Shown here piece after piece: positions 1 to 12,891 of a DNA stretch of 64,000 bases. A model generated the notes under the pieces. It did no database searches, had not been told where the DNA came from, and was given only the letters and a program-made list of their open reading frames with translations. This DNA comes from Anthonomus grandis grandis (lineage: Eukaryota > Arthropoda > Insecta > Coleoptera > Curculionidae), in NCBI RefSeq assembly GCF_022605725.1, contig NC_065551.1, positions 23,622,001 through 23,686,000 on the forward strand. The letters run 5' to 3'. The translations under genes and the position numbers were made by a program. The first letter of the stretch is position 1. The number at the start of each line of letters is the position of its first letter.

Positions 1-1096
1 AAGATAATTAACACCTAAATTAGTGAAAGGAATCCACTTAAACTCAGTGAGCTATCACATAAAATTATTGAGATTGAAAACAAAATTACAAAACTTTCAA
101 TTTTGTTGTTTAATTTTCAGGCAAAGTGGCCACAGATGATCGAGATAGCACACCTGAAAACTTCCATAACACTTTCACGTAAACCCAGCGGTGCGGTAAT
201 AATATACCAGTATTCCAAACAATGTACCACATACACATTACCCCCATATTGATTTTAAACAAATTTTAATTAAAGTCAACGTCAATCGCATTTCCATTCG
301 ACCGGCCGCCTGTCGGTCATCCGGAAGAGCCTTAACTTGTCAACGCGGTGTATTTTAAACAATTATTTTTCCTACTAAATTACTGGGGGAAAATTGAAAT
401 TTCCTTTAGAAGTTACGAGAGAAGCATTTTTCTGTTCCGTTTTAATTAAACGTTGAATAATTTAAAGCGGTTTTGTGCCCTCTGCAGAGCATAAAATGGA
501 TTTTTGATGGAGTGGATCATAAAAGAAGTTTATATCCTATCAGATTATGCATATGTAAAGCCGAAAACTTTACGTGTGTATTTCCATAACACAAATAATA
601 CGACATACCTGTCGCAACTTATAATTATTTCTCTGTTCCCTTGCCTCAAATATATTTAACTTACTACGTTATGCAAGACAGAGTAAAATCACGTTACCTG
701 AACACACATATATTGATCATACTTGCTCTTCTCAGTTGTTAGTATTCCAGGCAGAATATACGCCTCGACTTCGTACATCACAAATTAAATTACACGCCTG
801 GCTGAAAACTTATAAATTGGCATTTAAGTTTAATTTGGCAACTTTAGCTGGAATCATTTGACTTTGTTAATAGCTTGTTCGGTAGAAAACACGTTTATCC
901 GTAAATGGAATTGAGAAGGATTATTTCTGATGGACACGCATATCGAATAGCTCTTTTCAAACGCATTAATCAAAACATTCTTCGTATATTTAGTAAGATG
1001 GGAAAAAGCTACAATAATTTGCTTATATAATGAAGCTTCAGTAAAAGTAAATACCCCTCAAGCGCAGCATCATAGCAACAGTGCTTTCGTTGACGC
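1..1096. other. intergenic, no gene seen
   Basis: AT-rich sequence with no open frame that resembles a protein and no recognisable repeat boundary. It could hold the decayed 5' part (LTR, gag) of the Gypsy remnant that follows. I found no second copy of the LTR-like sequence seen near 3.1-3.3 kb, so a 5' LTR is not supported. Confidence 0.5.
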
Positions 1097-1309
1097 GTGT
1101 GTTATGACAATGGGCCATATTTTCGAGTGTTAGCACTCTATAAAGAATTCTCGCTTGTATTTGCATGGCTAATTCAGTATAAAGCGCAGCTGATCTTAAA
1201 TACTTGGAAACTTTGGAACTGTTTGCACTGTGCTGCTGGATACATATGCGACAAAAACAATTATAAGACCCAACATAGTCAAATCTGCAGCTAAGGTTCG
1301 GCAATCAAA

Positions 1310-2760
1310 ATGGCGTTTACAACAGGGGATCAGTATGTTAACCCATCGGTATCAGGTAACCATGGGTATCCCAATACCCATGGTGAAACAAACCTCACGT
1401 TCACCATAGGAAAATTCACATTTGAGATAGTGGCGCAGGTAATTGAGGATGATGAAGGGCTTTCAGTTAAGCTTGCAGGTTTGTTTTTTGCTTTACTCCT
1501 AAAAAGAAGGTGATAAAGAAATTGTTTTGCATGATCAGAAGGATTACAGTATTCAAATCCTACTTCTTCCCTTGATACCAAAACAGAGTGAGATCGTTCT
1601 GGAGGGCTTCGTTGATAAAATAGTCATGTTGGAACCTGGAACGCTGACGAAGCTGTTGGTCGAGATATAGAAGTCGGAAAGACCCTTGTACGTGCTGAAA
1701 GGAATATTTCTGTGGAGGTCATAAATGTCAATGATTATCTTGTGCTGTTAAAGAAGGGCATGGTCTTAGGACACTGCTCTGCGGTTTCAGCAATATGGCT
1801 GTGGACTCCTTACCGGTGGGACTGCTAAAAAAAAACCAGCTAGACCAGATTCTGCGTAGAGTAACTTGGTTTAATATGTGATCCTCAAATGATTTTCCTA
1901 CTACAATAATGTCTTCATCTAGAAGACGTGTTCATGAGGGTTCGAGGTTCTAGACTAGAGTTCAGTCTAACGAAATCTCTTGTTAAAATCATCTGTTTCA
2001 AAGGGCTGTGTAGTATCTGGGTGAGCATAAGATAAGCCTGAGCTACGCAGCTTCTGGAGCTATGCATTTACTATCGACGCTATATGGGGGGATTTGCCAA
2101 CATCGCAAAACCATTGACCAGGCTGACCAAAGGAGAACGAAAATGCAAATCCATCGAGCCATCCTGTTCCAAATCCAGGATGGCCGAAAAACAGAAAACA
2201 AAGTCATTGGTTATTTCAGTAAGACGCTGTCCAAGTCAGTGCGTGACTATTTCGCGATAGAGCGCTTCTACAAATACCCGTATAATCCTACAAATAGTCA
2301 AAAAAATATCCAAACAAAAAATCCATGCCGGTGTGTCAGAACCACACCTTGGTGAGAGACCCTTATTAAAGTGAGGGAAAGATTTAACTAATTAATAAGA
2401 CGTGAGGGACTAGTGCAGGAAATGCGTCGTATGTGGGGCAAGTAATGCATCGCAGAGAAAGCAAAAGGCTTTGATGCATCAGTACAACGTAAAAAGTCTC
2501 TTTGAAGGATAGCCCTTGACGTTACTGCTCCGTTTTCCGAATTATACGCAGAAAATAAGTACATCATGGTTGTAATGATCTACTGCAGCAAATTAGTTGA
2601 GGTTTACCTTCTACAAAACCAGGAAGCGTCTACTAACCTCGACGCCTCAATGAAATAATGGATCGGCCGATTTGGTGTAACTTTGGTGCTACATTCAGAA
2701 CGAAATTTTGAATTAGGAAAGCGACAGCTACTAAGGTGCCCAAATTTTGTTTGAATCTAT
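1310..2760 (+). pseudogene. Gypsy pol pseudogene (protease-RT-RNase H-integrase fragments)
   Basis: This is the coding part of the Gypsy remnant. In an intact element the polyprotein would be cleaved into protease, reverse transcriptase/RNase H and integrase, which copy and insert the element. Here no frame stays open for more than about 100 codons. The RT palm, with its YxDD active site, is absent or unrecognisable between 1830 and 1920, so the locus has lost a block as well as picked up frameshifts. The integrase fragment retains the region just after its first catalytic Asp but breaks off before the DDE Glu. A weak PKL...VVF-type chromodomain-like run at about 2860-2950 may be the pol C terminus. 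No current function is expected. Confidence 0.7.
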
Positions 2761-3079
2761 AACCTTAAGGGTTGTTACCGCAACTTCAAACCTATAAGAA
2801 CGTTTGGAGGCGATTTGTGTTCTCTAAGTGAGGAGTTGCTTGCCGAAAATCTGAGAAGCCTAGCAATTCCCAAACTCGCATGTGGACTCGATAACCTGGA
2901 TAGGATGATGATTTGCAGCATATTAGAAGTAGTCTTCGGCTCTACAGGCGGTCAATTTTTGGTGTGCTGTTATATTCCCCAACATTGTTCTCAAAAGAAA
3001 AATGTCAATTGTTATTTCTACAAAAGGTTCAGTTGCAATAGAGAAGCCTTCAACCGACATCGACTTCTACCATCTTGGG

Positions 3080-3310
3080 AATCATTTCGGGACGACGTGA
3101 GCTTAGGGAGTATGCAAAATATTGCCACCCCCAATACCAGCTGTTGTGATATCTCTGGGGAAGCATGGAATCTTCCGGACAGTATTCTGCCGAGTATATG
3201 AGGAGCTGCGACGCCGCTTATAAGCAGTTGACAGTTCAGTGCAGTGCAGTTCGGAATATTTAAATATAGGCGATATTTAAACCAAAAATAAATAGTAGTC
3301 AATAAATATA
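3080..3310 (+). repeat. putative 3' LTR of the Gypsy remnant
   Basis: After the integrase fragment comes a non-coding tail with an initiator-like GTTGACAGTTCAGTG at about 3226-3240 and a downstream AATAAATA, typical of a short Gypsy LTR with promoter and poly(A) signal. Exact ends and a target-site duplication could not be fixed, and no 5' partner was found. Confidence 0.35.
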
Positions 3311-6300
3311 GTGAAAATACACATTTCTAGTAGTAGTTCTTAAATGATCGTGTACAATAGTGTAAGTAAATCAATTAACTATTTTCGGGCACTGATTGTT
3401 TTAATTCATACCTAGCGAACAGTAAAAACACTACTACTTTGACAGAGCTCTCAAATTCTTTATAAAATTTATTTACATATGACAAATATATTTTTCATAC
3501 GTACCTATAGTATATATACCATAGTACATCTCTGAGTAATCTGTAATACATTGCAGTAATCTATCTAAGTATCTCTAGGACACTTATTTATACAAAAACG
3601 TTGTTTGGAATTAAAAGATTTAATACAACTCAAAAAGCTCTTCTCATTTATCAGAAACATTTCTCTCCTAATTAATAATTTCTATGTAATTTTCTCTTCA
3701 AAAAAATTCGGACGCTTCCTTCTCTGGTATATAAAGATTTTATTACAGAATTAAAGAAAAACTTTTTTTGTGTTCGTCAAAGAAAGGGTTTATATACCTT
3801 TCACATCAACAAAAAAACTTTTAAATTGTCCCCTCTTCTGCTTATGACGTCTGAATAACTTCAGACGGGTCCTGATGAGTCAGTTTAGGAGTATGCCACG
3901 TAAGGGTTTTAGGATATATGTACATTTACCTACTTACTTTGTTCTGAATATAATATAAAGCCAACTATAATAATAAAACTACATAAAGCTTTTAAAAAAT
4001 ATGATGAAAAAATTCGTTTTCTCCCTTTAGATTTATTATTGCAAGTTTATACATTCATATCCGCATTCAAAATCTTCATTAGCCAGACTGGTATAGCGCC
4101 TGGTTTAACTAATAAATACTGGCTATACAATTAAAATACTTTATTTCCTTGTTACAAATTTAATTTTAGGTTATAACTGGGCAATATTAAAAGGGTTATT
4201 ATAGAGTTGCTCTCGTCAATAAAAAGCATTTATTAGCTAGTCAATGTTAAAGCGTGTTTTGTACGTTAAAAGCTTTTTCATGGCAAAACTATATTTTTTT
4301 ATATATACTATATATACATATATATATATACATATACACTTAATTGTATCTAATAAATATTCGATATTTATGAAATAATGTGGTATTTCCATTAGGGGCA
4401 GGATTTATTTAAAATAAAAGTTTAAAAAATTACATAAAATAAATATTCGGTTCAAAATAAAGGCCAGATTGCCAGTTACCCTACATATTGAAGAAATTTT
4501 TAAATAAGACATTTTAAATTGACGTTAAAGTGAAGAGAATGGTAAAAGAAGCAACGAACAAAAAACAGAACATAATAAATCATAGAAAGCTAGTTAAAAA
4601 TATTTCAAACCCCATACATAATAATAAGCCATAAACCTAAATACCTCCACTCGAAACAAAAGGGCTTTTATTCTTAAATCATATATGTACATTTCTCGGT
4701 AATTCCGCGTATGCCTCCGCACTACTTTCCATAAATATTCCAAACCAGCTCCTATATCCAAAATGTAAATTTAATTCACGTCAGCCGGCGTGGAGTCTGC
4801 TTCTTGCATGAAGTTGCAATTTGCAAAACCCTTTTCACATTAGGACCGGGACCAAACCCTTAGGATCAAGCCGCTTCAGCCCTATCATATGAAGATGATT
4901 CCCGAGATTATAATAATTTCATACAATGGGCCAAATCGTGGCAGAAATGCGATATGATGGGCCATATCACATATATAACGGAACAGCTTAAGTGAGATGA
5001 AATGGGAATTCCGAGACGAACGGTCGATTCCCATAGATGCTTTTGAGTTACTAATGGGAAGGGATTATTATCTTTATTATTAGACGTGCTGTTTTTCGTA
5101 TTTCAGTAGAGCCTCGTCGATATGGTTGCCTAAAACTCTCACTTTCCATAAAAAATAATAATTCCTTAATTAAATTATATTCTGTATATTTTATGACACC
5201 ATTCGATAAAGGAAAATATTCCGGTGCAGGAGTCATTTTTTTAAATTATAACTACTAACTTATAAGACATTTGTAAATATACTTATAAAAAAAAATATAT
5301 ATTTTAATAAACATCAATTTTTATTCAGCTTATATTATCTTATCACAATCAGAGATTAGTAAAACTAACAAAATTTATAAGATAATGGCAAAATTGAAAA
5401 CAACACCGTGCCATGATAGGCTTTTGAGTTGATTATACCTATAATAATTATTATATAGAAAAACATTATTTTAGAGTTCTCCGGGAGAATATTTTCTTGC
5501 GCAACGAATTTTACTGATAAATTTGGGACATATTTCTATATTGCATATATTGCTCATTTTTAATGTCCCTTCGGATTACTAACAACTTGGGGTGAGCCAA
5601 ATAAATATGTTCAAATTAAGATTAAAAAAATGCCTTTTTTCATCTCAATTTTGCCCTTCATTTAAATTATATACATAAATAAATTAAATATATGACAAAT
5701 TGAATCCTAAGTTTTTCTTAAAATTTCATATACACCTCATTTAATTCGTAAAAACCAACATGGCGGAAATAAACCTAAATAAATCAGTCATTAAAAAATA
5801 GCGTCATTAAATAAATCTATTTAATTTTATAAGGAGCACTAATATAACATAAGAATCCGCTTTAAACATAATGGTTTTATTCGCATTTTCGCAAACGCTA
5901 TCAACACTCAATAGATGACGCCTTCATAGGTGTAAAATTCAAAGGTCAGTTGTTTTTGGTGAGATATTATTTCGACGGAGCCAAGTGGAAATATTTGCAC
6001 GACTGTTTTGTGTGTTTGATGATTTTATTGTTCTTATAGCCATTTATTCACTTTTTAATGATAATGTCGCATTAAATGTTCGTGCAAACACGCGACCATT
6101 GGCGTTTTTTATTTTTAAGCTGGGTATTATGGGAGTCAAGTTCAGTAATTCTTTCTCAGCAACTGTATTAGAGGAAGTAGTTTACTATCAAGAAAATCTG
6201 GTGCTAGAACTTTTCTTAGTGTTACTACAGTAATGTAATATAAAAATATGCAAAACTCTGTCTTTTAAATAACCCAGAACGTAAGCTCTACATATTTCAG

Positions 6301-8690
6301 TAAAAATATACACATTAACTTGATGTCCTAATAGCATTATTAGGTTAGTATTAAAACTGCCATTCCACCAATCAATTAAATATTTTATCATTAGGCCTAA
6401 ATCTACTAGACTAGAGAGACGAATCTATAGGAAGTTCTGTCAGAGGCGAATCAAAACAATGATGTTTACCATACTGTTTATTCCTAAAGCATTCATTTGT
6501 CCGAGCTTCACATCCAGTTCTAAGGAAAAGCATAGTAAGTGAGGTGTTTGACTATTAGACAATTGTGATACGCTTGAAATAACCCTCTTTAGCATGGAAG
6601 TTTGCGACACCTGAAATAAAGAGGTTTTATATTTCAGAAAACGCATACTTGTGACAATTTTAAGACAATTTTTATTAGTTTCTGGTTTTTTGTTTAGTTT
6701 TTATTAGTTTTTGTTAACTAGTTAATAAAAACTCCTTCATTTATAATTTGTTTCATTTTATTGCTTAACAGCTTATAAAGGGACGCAGTAAGTTTCAAGA
6801 CTAGCAGCCTTTTTTGGCCTACAATAAATGAAACCCAGTTATTATTGGCTTTCTTTTTGATATTTCGTAGATATTGCACAATATTGGCCAATATTCAATT
6901 CTCGAACTATTGTATATAGGTAAAGCTCTTATATTTATAATAATGATATGCATTTTAAAGAGCTATTGTCATATTGATGTCATATTTGAAGTTAAATTTT
7001 TAGTCCACAGTATCAATATTTTCCAATTCTTAAGTCAATTGACTGAAAAGTACTGTGTGTTAAAGTTCTCGGATCTGGCCTTAGTGCATCTTGATTTATA
7101 TTATAGTTTATTATAGAGTAAATCCCTGGTCTCTATATTTTTAGAAATGTTCGTAAATTCGTTAACCTTATTATTACTATTAACTTAACCACTTCATCAT
7201 TGATATCCGATATGTCAGCATTCTGACCGATTTCCCATGTTTCATGTTGAGAAATGTCCTCTGATGAAGATGGTGATCTAATTGCCTCACTAATATTTGC
7301 ATCCAAACTCTCGATTTTCGTAATGGTTTATAAAATATTCCTTTTTTAACTTAACTATTCTAGCAGATATCCTAAATTAATTGGAAGATTGGTCTTCAAA
7401 AACTAACATAACCTTTTTAAACACTAATTTCGTGGACAAGAAAATATTTTTATTTTATATCTTTTTATTAAATACTATATAAATATCATTTAAGAGAATG
7501 TAATAAAATATTTTGATAAACACAATCTTTATAACTATAAAGTCACTCAGAGTTATTTGTTTTATATTAAAGTCCTCGTACACCTAATATATATAATATA
7601 TTTTTATAATATTATTATGAAAATGTAAATACGTTAATTATTCTGCTAGTTTTTGTACAATTTTATTAGTATTCTGTAGTTAAAGTAATTCGTAGGGTTT
7701 CTTTAGAGTTCTACTTACGTTTGGTTTATTATTTTCATCTATAGTGTTTAGTTTTTAAGTTGTTCATCTTGTTCGAGAGCCCCATTTTGGCCCCAATTTA
7801 GGTTATTTAGGTTATATTATTGTAAATCCCTGTAGTTCTAATTTTCTAGAATTTGTATACTTGCTTGCTTTGACTGTCAATATTCTCCTAAAATAATTGG
7901 TCTCTTTCGGCAAAAACAATGAAGATAATTCTAAATATTTCGAAACTGTTCCATCGGGTTTTAAAAAGGACGCTTCGTGACAATTCATTCAGTTTTAATT
8001 GTTTAGTCAGTTTTTACCTTGGAAACAATTAAACGACAGTCAAGGCGAGTTAGGTTAGTGCTTTTGACGTTGACATTAAAAGTGTGTTCCCGAATTTCGT
8101 TACAATATTTTTCGTTCAAATTTTTGTCATTTAGTTGTAAACCTATTAATTTTACTATTATTAATATATAATTACCTGCATTCTTACACATACTTTAAAG
8201 CAATTGGTTTTAATTGTAGTAATAAGTAAATAGTGTTAATCAGTACCGTTTTTCCAGATCGATTAAGTCAATATGGCAACAGCACACAAACAAACTATTA
8301 ACAGTGCAAGTTGTTAATTAAGCAGTCTCGAGATACCTCGTAAAGAGTCGTGGTATCGTTGCCAAATATATTTTTCTCAATTTACAATAATAATTTCATT
8401 TATTCCTTGGGGAGGCTAAAACTTGTTGCCTTATTTTCACAATTTTATCAGTAATTCAATGGTTAATGAATTTAGGTAAAAGTCATTTAATAATGAATAA
8501 AAAACTTACATCTTCTACTCTTGAGATTAGTGTAACTTTAGATCAGCATTTTTCAATTACCTTAACCCTTACAAATAAAAAAAAAAAGTCTCATTTTCTT
8601 ATCTGCTCCAGTTTTAAAACTCCTAAAAAAAATATCTAAAAAAACTATGTTCTTTAAATATGTTATTTTAGTGACCCAGTTTAGTTGTTT
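3311..8690. other. long gene-poor intergenic stretch
   Basis: About 5.4 kb without a recognisable gene. It contains AT microsatellite runs near 4300-4340, a hammerhead-ribozyme-like hairpin at 3848-3879, and an open, acidic, Ser-rich minus-strand frame at about 7140-7340 that has no ATG. None of the short open frames here resembles a protein family I know. There is no clear homology with the UGT duplication units. Confidence 0.5.
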
Positions 8691-8739
8691 TGAGTTTTAA
8701 GGGTTAAGTTGGATGTGGGATCAAGTAAAATCCAAGCCG

Positions 8740-8830
8740 TTTAAATCTTTCATAGTCTTTTCCCTTTATTGCCAACGTTTCGGCCTATATTATGTCTTCT
8801 TTAGAGCAAAGAGAAAAATCAAGGATTTTC
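8740..8830 (-). repeat. retroelement 3'-end-like fragment (Penelope type suspected)
   Basis: The minus strand reads a CTAAAGAAGACATAATATAG run followed by GCCGAAACGTTGGC. This 'AAGAAG...CCGAAACGTTGG' arrangement is common near the ends of Penelope-like elements. No coding sequence accompanies it, so this is a family guess from one short motif. Confidence 0.3.
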
Positions 8831-9389
8831 GTTTGACACTATAAAGTAGAATATTAGTGTGTCTTTTCATAATTTTATTCAAAGTCTAGTTTTTTGAGGA
8901 TATATACCGAAATACTGGTATGCAAGCAACAAGATTAAATGAAATTGTTGAATGAAATATTTTATTTTAGTATTCATATGCATAATTTTTCACATTTCCG
9001 TCAATATATACGAACACTGGTTCCAATTTGAAATTTTACATAATAACTTTATTTTAATTGAACAATATTCGTAAAAAGAAAATGTTTTCTCTTAAAATTT
9101 ATTCCTTTTAAATTAATTCATTGACTGATACACAACAACTACATGTTAAAAGCTTACAGTTACTAAAACTTATTTTTCTTGTCCCTGTGTAAAAATCGAA
9201 TTTCTCGAATTACCTCCAAAAATTTCTAAAGCAACGTCTCTCCAATTCTGACAATATTCTAACCATTCTTAGCACCATTTTGTGGCTTATAGGGCTAACA
9301 TTGTTGCCAAATGATTTAATTCTGTAAATCAGTATCATTTTTCTAATTGATGTCAATATATGACAATGTTTATTTCAAATGTATTATTA

Positions 9390-10290
9390 ATTAATCGGGC
9401 ATATTGAATACGCCTAGCAGTCTACTTACAAATGTTGAATTTGAATAACATTTTCGTATTCGTTTTTCTATATAACCTAATTCAACTTTACCGTTTAATC
9501 CGCCCTTCACTGTTATACGAAATGCCGTTCAAAAGCTTATAACCTACCAAAACTAACTTATAACTATTGAGATTCTCGTTACCGATAAAGTCTATCAACT
9601 TTTATCCCCAAATTCAATCGATATTACAGCACTACATTCTCCCGACAAGATCCTCCTTATCCGGGCTAAATCCTTGTAAAATCGTAACGACCGATGTTTA
9701 TTGCCTCAAAGAACGATTAGCCTCCGAGTTATATGGTTCGTTGTTATCCCTACGTCTATATTTTGGATATACTTACACCATAAGATTTTTTATTGAAAAA
9801 GTTCGATTAAATTGTTATTCATCTATTATAGATGTAAATTTTTCTAATAAGGCAAATATAGCATTAGTAAAAAAGATTTTTATTCACTTTTTAAACTACC
9901 AAGCACTTTTTAATGTTCAAACCCGCAAAAGTGGTAAAATTTGTCTTTAAGTGTATGTTATCCGATTTTTCTTGCGTTCTTGCCTTAGATCGGAGAATTA
10001 GAGCACAGGCATTCGGAACTCTCGCAATGTTTTTTTTCTCTTATTCTCTTTTTCCTTTCAGGATCATCACTGCTCTAATTGCAATTCCGCGTATGGTTTC
10101 CGGTACAGCAATTTTAATCACTTTATTGGAATTCCTAGCAAATAATGGAGATATTTTGAGTTGAAATAGACGGTTGACTATAAAGTGCAAATATTGTTTG
10201 TTTGGAAATATTAAAAGTCATAATGATCTACATATGGTTGGTATACAATCGTACTCATGTAATGATTATAATTTTTACAAGTTATATCTC
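9390..10290 (+). repeat. copy of the array's far-5' flank block (unit 1)
   Basis: This non-coding block recurs in other duplication units. GGGCATA...ATACGCC at about 9398 matches places near 29930, 35627 and 44947. The CTTTACCGTTTAATCC stretch near 9487 matches about 36992 and 51206. The GACTATAAAGTGCAAAT stretch near 10177 matches about 25360, 37533 and 51610. It marks the left limit of detectable duplicated sequence, about 4 kb upstream of copy 1. Two open frames here (9567-9950 and 9913-10164) are not conserved in the other copies and are not treated as genes. Confidence 0.6.
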
Positions 10291-11847
10291 TTCTTGTTTC
10301 ACTATGTTATAACAGAGAAAACAGACAGATTACACATCTTATAAGGCTATAGTATAATATACGTAATAAAAAACAGCCTGGTATATAAAGAAAGAGCTGA
10401 ATCTTTCATTAGGTTTCCCGGATCCAAGATTTCGGCAACTTAAATTAATCCTGCGTAATTCCATTACTATTAGGAAAAAAACATTCGATTCAATCCATTT
10501 TGATACCTTCAGGTCTATTTATACGGTGTACAGTTTCATACAATACAGTTTCATAGAATCTCATAAAGAAAAGACGAAAATTCAGACTCTTTGAGATGGT
10601 TTGTATTTCTTAGGATTTAAATCCTCCTAATCTGAGTTTTCTCAAATAAATAACATTCTTCTTGATTCTTCTCAACGACTAACAATTAAGATTATTTAAT
10701 CAAAAATATAACTGATGCAATATTTGCCTAAAGAGGCCTGGGGTAATTTAATGGCTAGCTAATCGTCCTAATTTAAATCAATCAGATTTTCTCGTAAAGT
10801 TAATAAAAAATTATATTAATTATGACAAACTTAATATTATTTGCAGTTACAATGTTTAACCTTCCTTATTTGTAGTTTTTGGTATCCAATTTAAATGAAG
10901 TATGATTTTACCAATATACCAGCTTCAATCTAATTTAAGAGCCTTTAAGATGTAAAATTCCTTATAACCAATGATGACTACTAAAGACTCGATTCATTTT
11001 CCAGGGCTCAGTTCAAAAAGAGCATCATTATGCTGACTTCAAAAGAATTATTACCACATTAAAACTATCAATATCTATGGTAAAGTACCAACAACTAAAC
11101 ACAGTATTTTTTTATTTTTTTTAAATTTATATTAAGCCTTTCAAAATAAAAGAAAGAAAATAAAAAATTTAATAAATGACTAAAATATAATTTATTACTT
11201 GTATAACAGTAGACAGCGAAAACTCAAAAATAACTGAAAAAAGAAAACGTTACAAGGTAGCAATGAATACTCCAAGATTAAAATTTAAAATGCAATTAAT
11301 TCCTGCAGGTTTGACGAGCTCATAAATGACTTATTGAAAAACGTTATATAAGAATCAAGATATTTTTCACGGACAAATTAAAACAATCAGATTGGAATAA
11401 AATGTTCTTGTTGCCAATTATCGCTAACACACTTATTGTAATAATTGAGAATTTTAATGAATCTTCTTAACATATGCAATAAATTAATTTGGTGAACTAT
11501 CTTTAATATAATCAGACAACTTGTTCCACATGTGATTTCCTAGATACTGATTATAGCTTGATTGAACTAATTCTAAACAGGATGTGCGAATTTTTCAAAT
11601 TGTATGTATGATCGTGATGAAAAAAGCTCTCTTAAATTTGACGGCCGATCTGATTTAATTATTTTATAAACTGAATTATACACATGACATTTTCTTCTAT
11701 TCCTCACATTTAGTATAACATTTGAATTCAGATACGAAGTATCATGATTCCTATATAACTTTCAGTGCATTTTTGCAGACTATTATTTTCGAAACAAACA
11801 TTAGACGTTCATGGTAAAGCATTTAGGTTGAGGTTATGGCTTTCAGC
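10291..11847. other. intergenic, nothing recognised
   Basis: AT-rich sequence between the outermost duplicated block and the LINE fragment. No coding potential or repeat boundary is evident. Confidence 0.5.
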
Positions 11848-12891
11848 AAATAAATAAATAATAACTTTATTATACCAAAATGTACAAAGGCGAAGTCTAG
11901 CCTAGGGCTAATCAATTTAACCTCTGATTACATAAACAAAAATATATACGAAATTACATAGATAGCAGTTATAGAAAGAAGATAATAGAAAACCCGTGAA
12001 ATCCATGAAATCTATCTTGAATTGGAAAATAAGCAATGACATAAAACTAAAAAAGAAGAAAAAATGTACAAATTTTCTCTTTAAATTATAAGGAGATCAT
12101 CTGTAACGTGAGAAAATGCGACCTTGATTTTACTTTAAAACCAGCAATGGACACATCGAATACACCGAAACAGCATTAAAAAGAAAACATCTGTGAAATA
12201 AGGCAGAATGAAAACGAGGAACCGATAATTTACTTATACATCTTAGATTGACGTCGTGCACATCTCTTCGAAAACTGAATTTTTCACGAAGGTAAGCAGG
12301 GGAGTATGTACCAAGCAATCGATGCACAAAAACGGCCAACTGATGAAGATAAAGATTCTCTATACGCAACCATCGAAGTGTACACATTTTTTCTGAAACT
12401 CTGTCATATTTTTTAAAGTTAAAAATGAACCTACAGCACTGATTTTGAAGCTTCTGCAAACGATACAGGGTAACTTTATCTAAACAAGGAACATAAACAA
12501 TGTTACAGTAGCTCATAATAGAAAGTACTAAGGACTCGCATAACTTCTTGCGTACTTTGTAGTTAGTGATACTTCTATTAACGTACAATGGTTTGAGCGC
12601 CAAATAGGATTTTTTAATTACGTCAGAAACGTGCATTTTGAATCAACTATTGATCAACTATTTTTAACTGGGTTCTCCCCATAAATAGTTGTGGATTATC
12701 CAAGACAAATAAAGCAATTTTCTGCAAGTCGTTAATTTTATTCTGTACCACCTGAATGTTCGACATTTTAAAAGAAATATAAAAATATGACTCGTCAGCA
12801 AATTGATGTAACTTATTTGCACTGATTCGTGTCCGCAACATACAGAGAGAAAAGTAATGGAATCCTTGGGCATCTCTACATTACTTGGCAA
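11848..12891 (-). mobile_element. 5'-truncated CR1/Jockey-group LINE fragment
   Basis: The 3' end of a non-LTR retrotransposon on the minus strand. Coding remnants of the reverse transcriptase lie at about 12841-12130. About 300 bp of 3' UTR follows, then an AATAAAG signal and a short TTATTTATTTATT tail at 11848-11872, a repeat-type 3' end common in CR1-group elements. The 5' part (endonuclease and most of RT) is missing, as usual for truncated insertions. The clade is assigned by protein resemblance only. Confidence 0.7.
12130..12841 (-). pseudogene. LINE reverse transcriptase C-terminal remnant
   Basis: In two minus-strand pieces, the first (12841-12647) contains HQFADESYFYISF, which matches the RT active-site block around Y/F-ADD; the second catalytic Asp is replaced (FADES), so catalysis is lost. 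The second (12636-12130, 168 codons) carries the thumb/C-terminal region typical of insect CR1/Jockey RTs (HVSDVIKKSYLALKPLY, LVLSIMSYCNIVY, LQKLQNQCCRFIF). A block of roughly 30 residues is missing between the pieces and there is a stop at the join. This is a dead copy; no host function is suggested. Confidence 0.75.

Larger units (their letters stand above)
1097..3310 (+). mobile_element. decayed Ty3/Gypsy LTR retrotransposon (gag end, pol, 3' LTR-like tail)
   Basis: Pieces of a Gypsy-type polyprotein appear in canonical order, interrupted by stops and frameshifts. Near 1216-1250 is a knuckle-like run, CLHCAAGYIC, with Tyr where the CCHC zinc His should be. Around 1360-1500 is a retropepsin-like stretch (HGETNLTFTIGKFTFE). 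At 1650-1800 is the protease-RT linker (INVNDYLVLLKKGMVLGHCS). At 1920-2150 is the end of RT and its connection to RNase H (HLEDVF, IYYRR, GFANIAKPLTRLTKGER). RNase H-like residues follow at 2200-2260 (VIGYFSKTLSKSVRDYFA). At 2560-2710 is the integrase core (SKLVEVYLLQNQEAS, WIGRFGVTLVLHSERNFE). A promoter-like tail with a repeated CAGTTCAGTGCAGTG motif at 3229-3252 looks like the 3' LTR. Family assignment is by motif recognition. The element is dead. Confidence 0.75.

Noticed and set aside
4290..4345. Dense TATATA run as a possible promoter
   Set aside because: It is an AT dinucleotide microsatellite with no gene nearby.
9567..10164. Two overlapping open frames (127 and 83 codons) upstream of copy 1
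   Set aside because: They lie in a flank block shared with units 2, 5 and 7, where the frames are broken; composition is AT-rich and no motif is recognisable.
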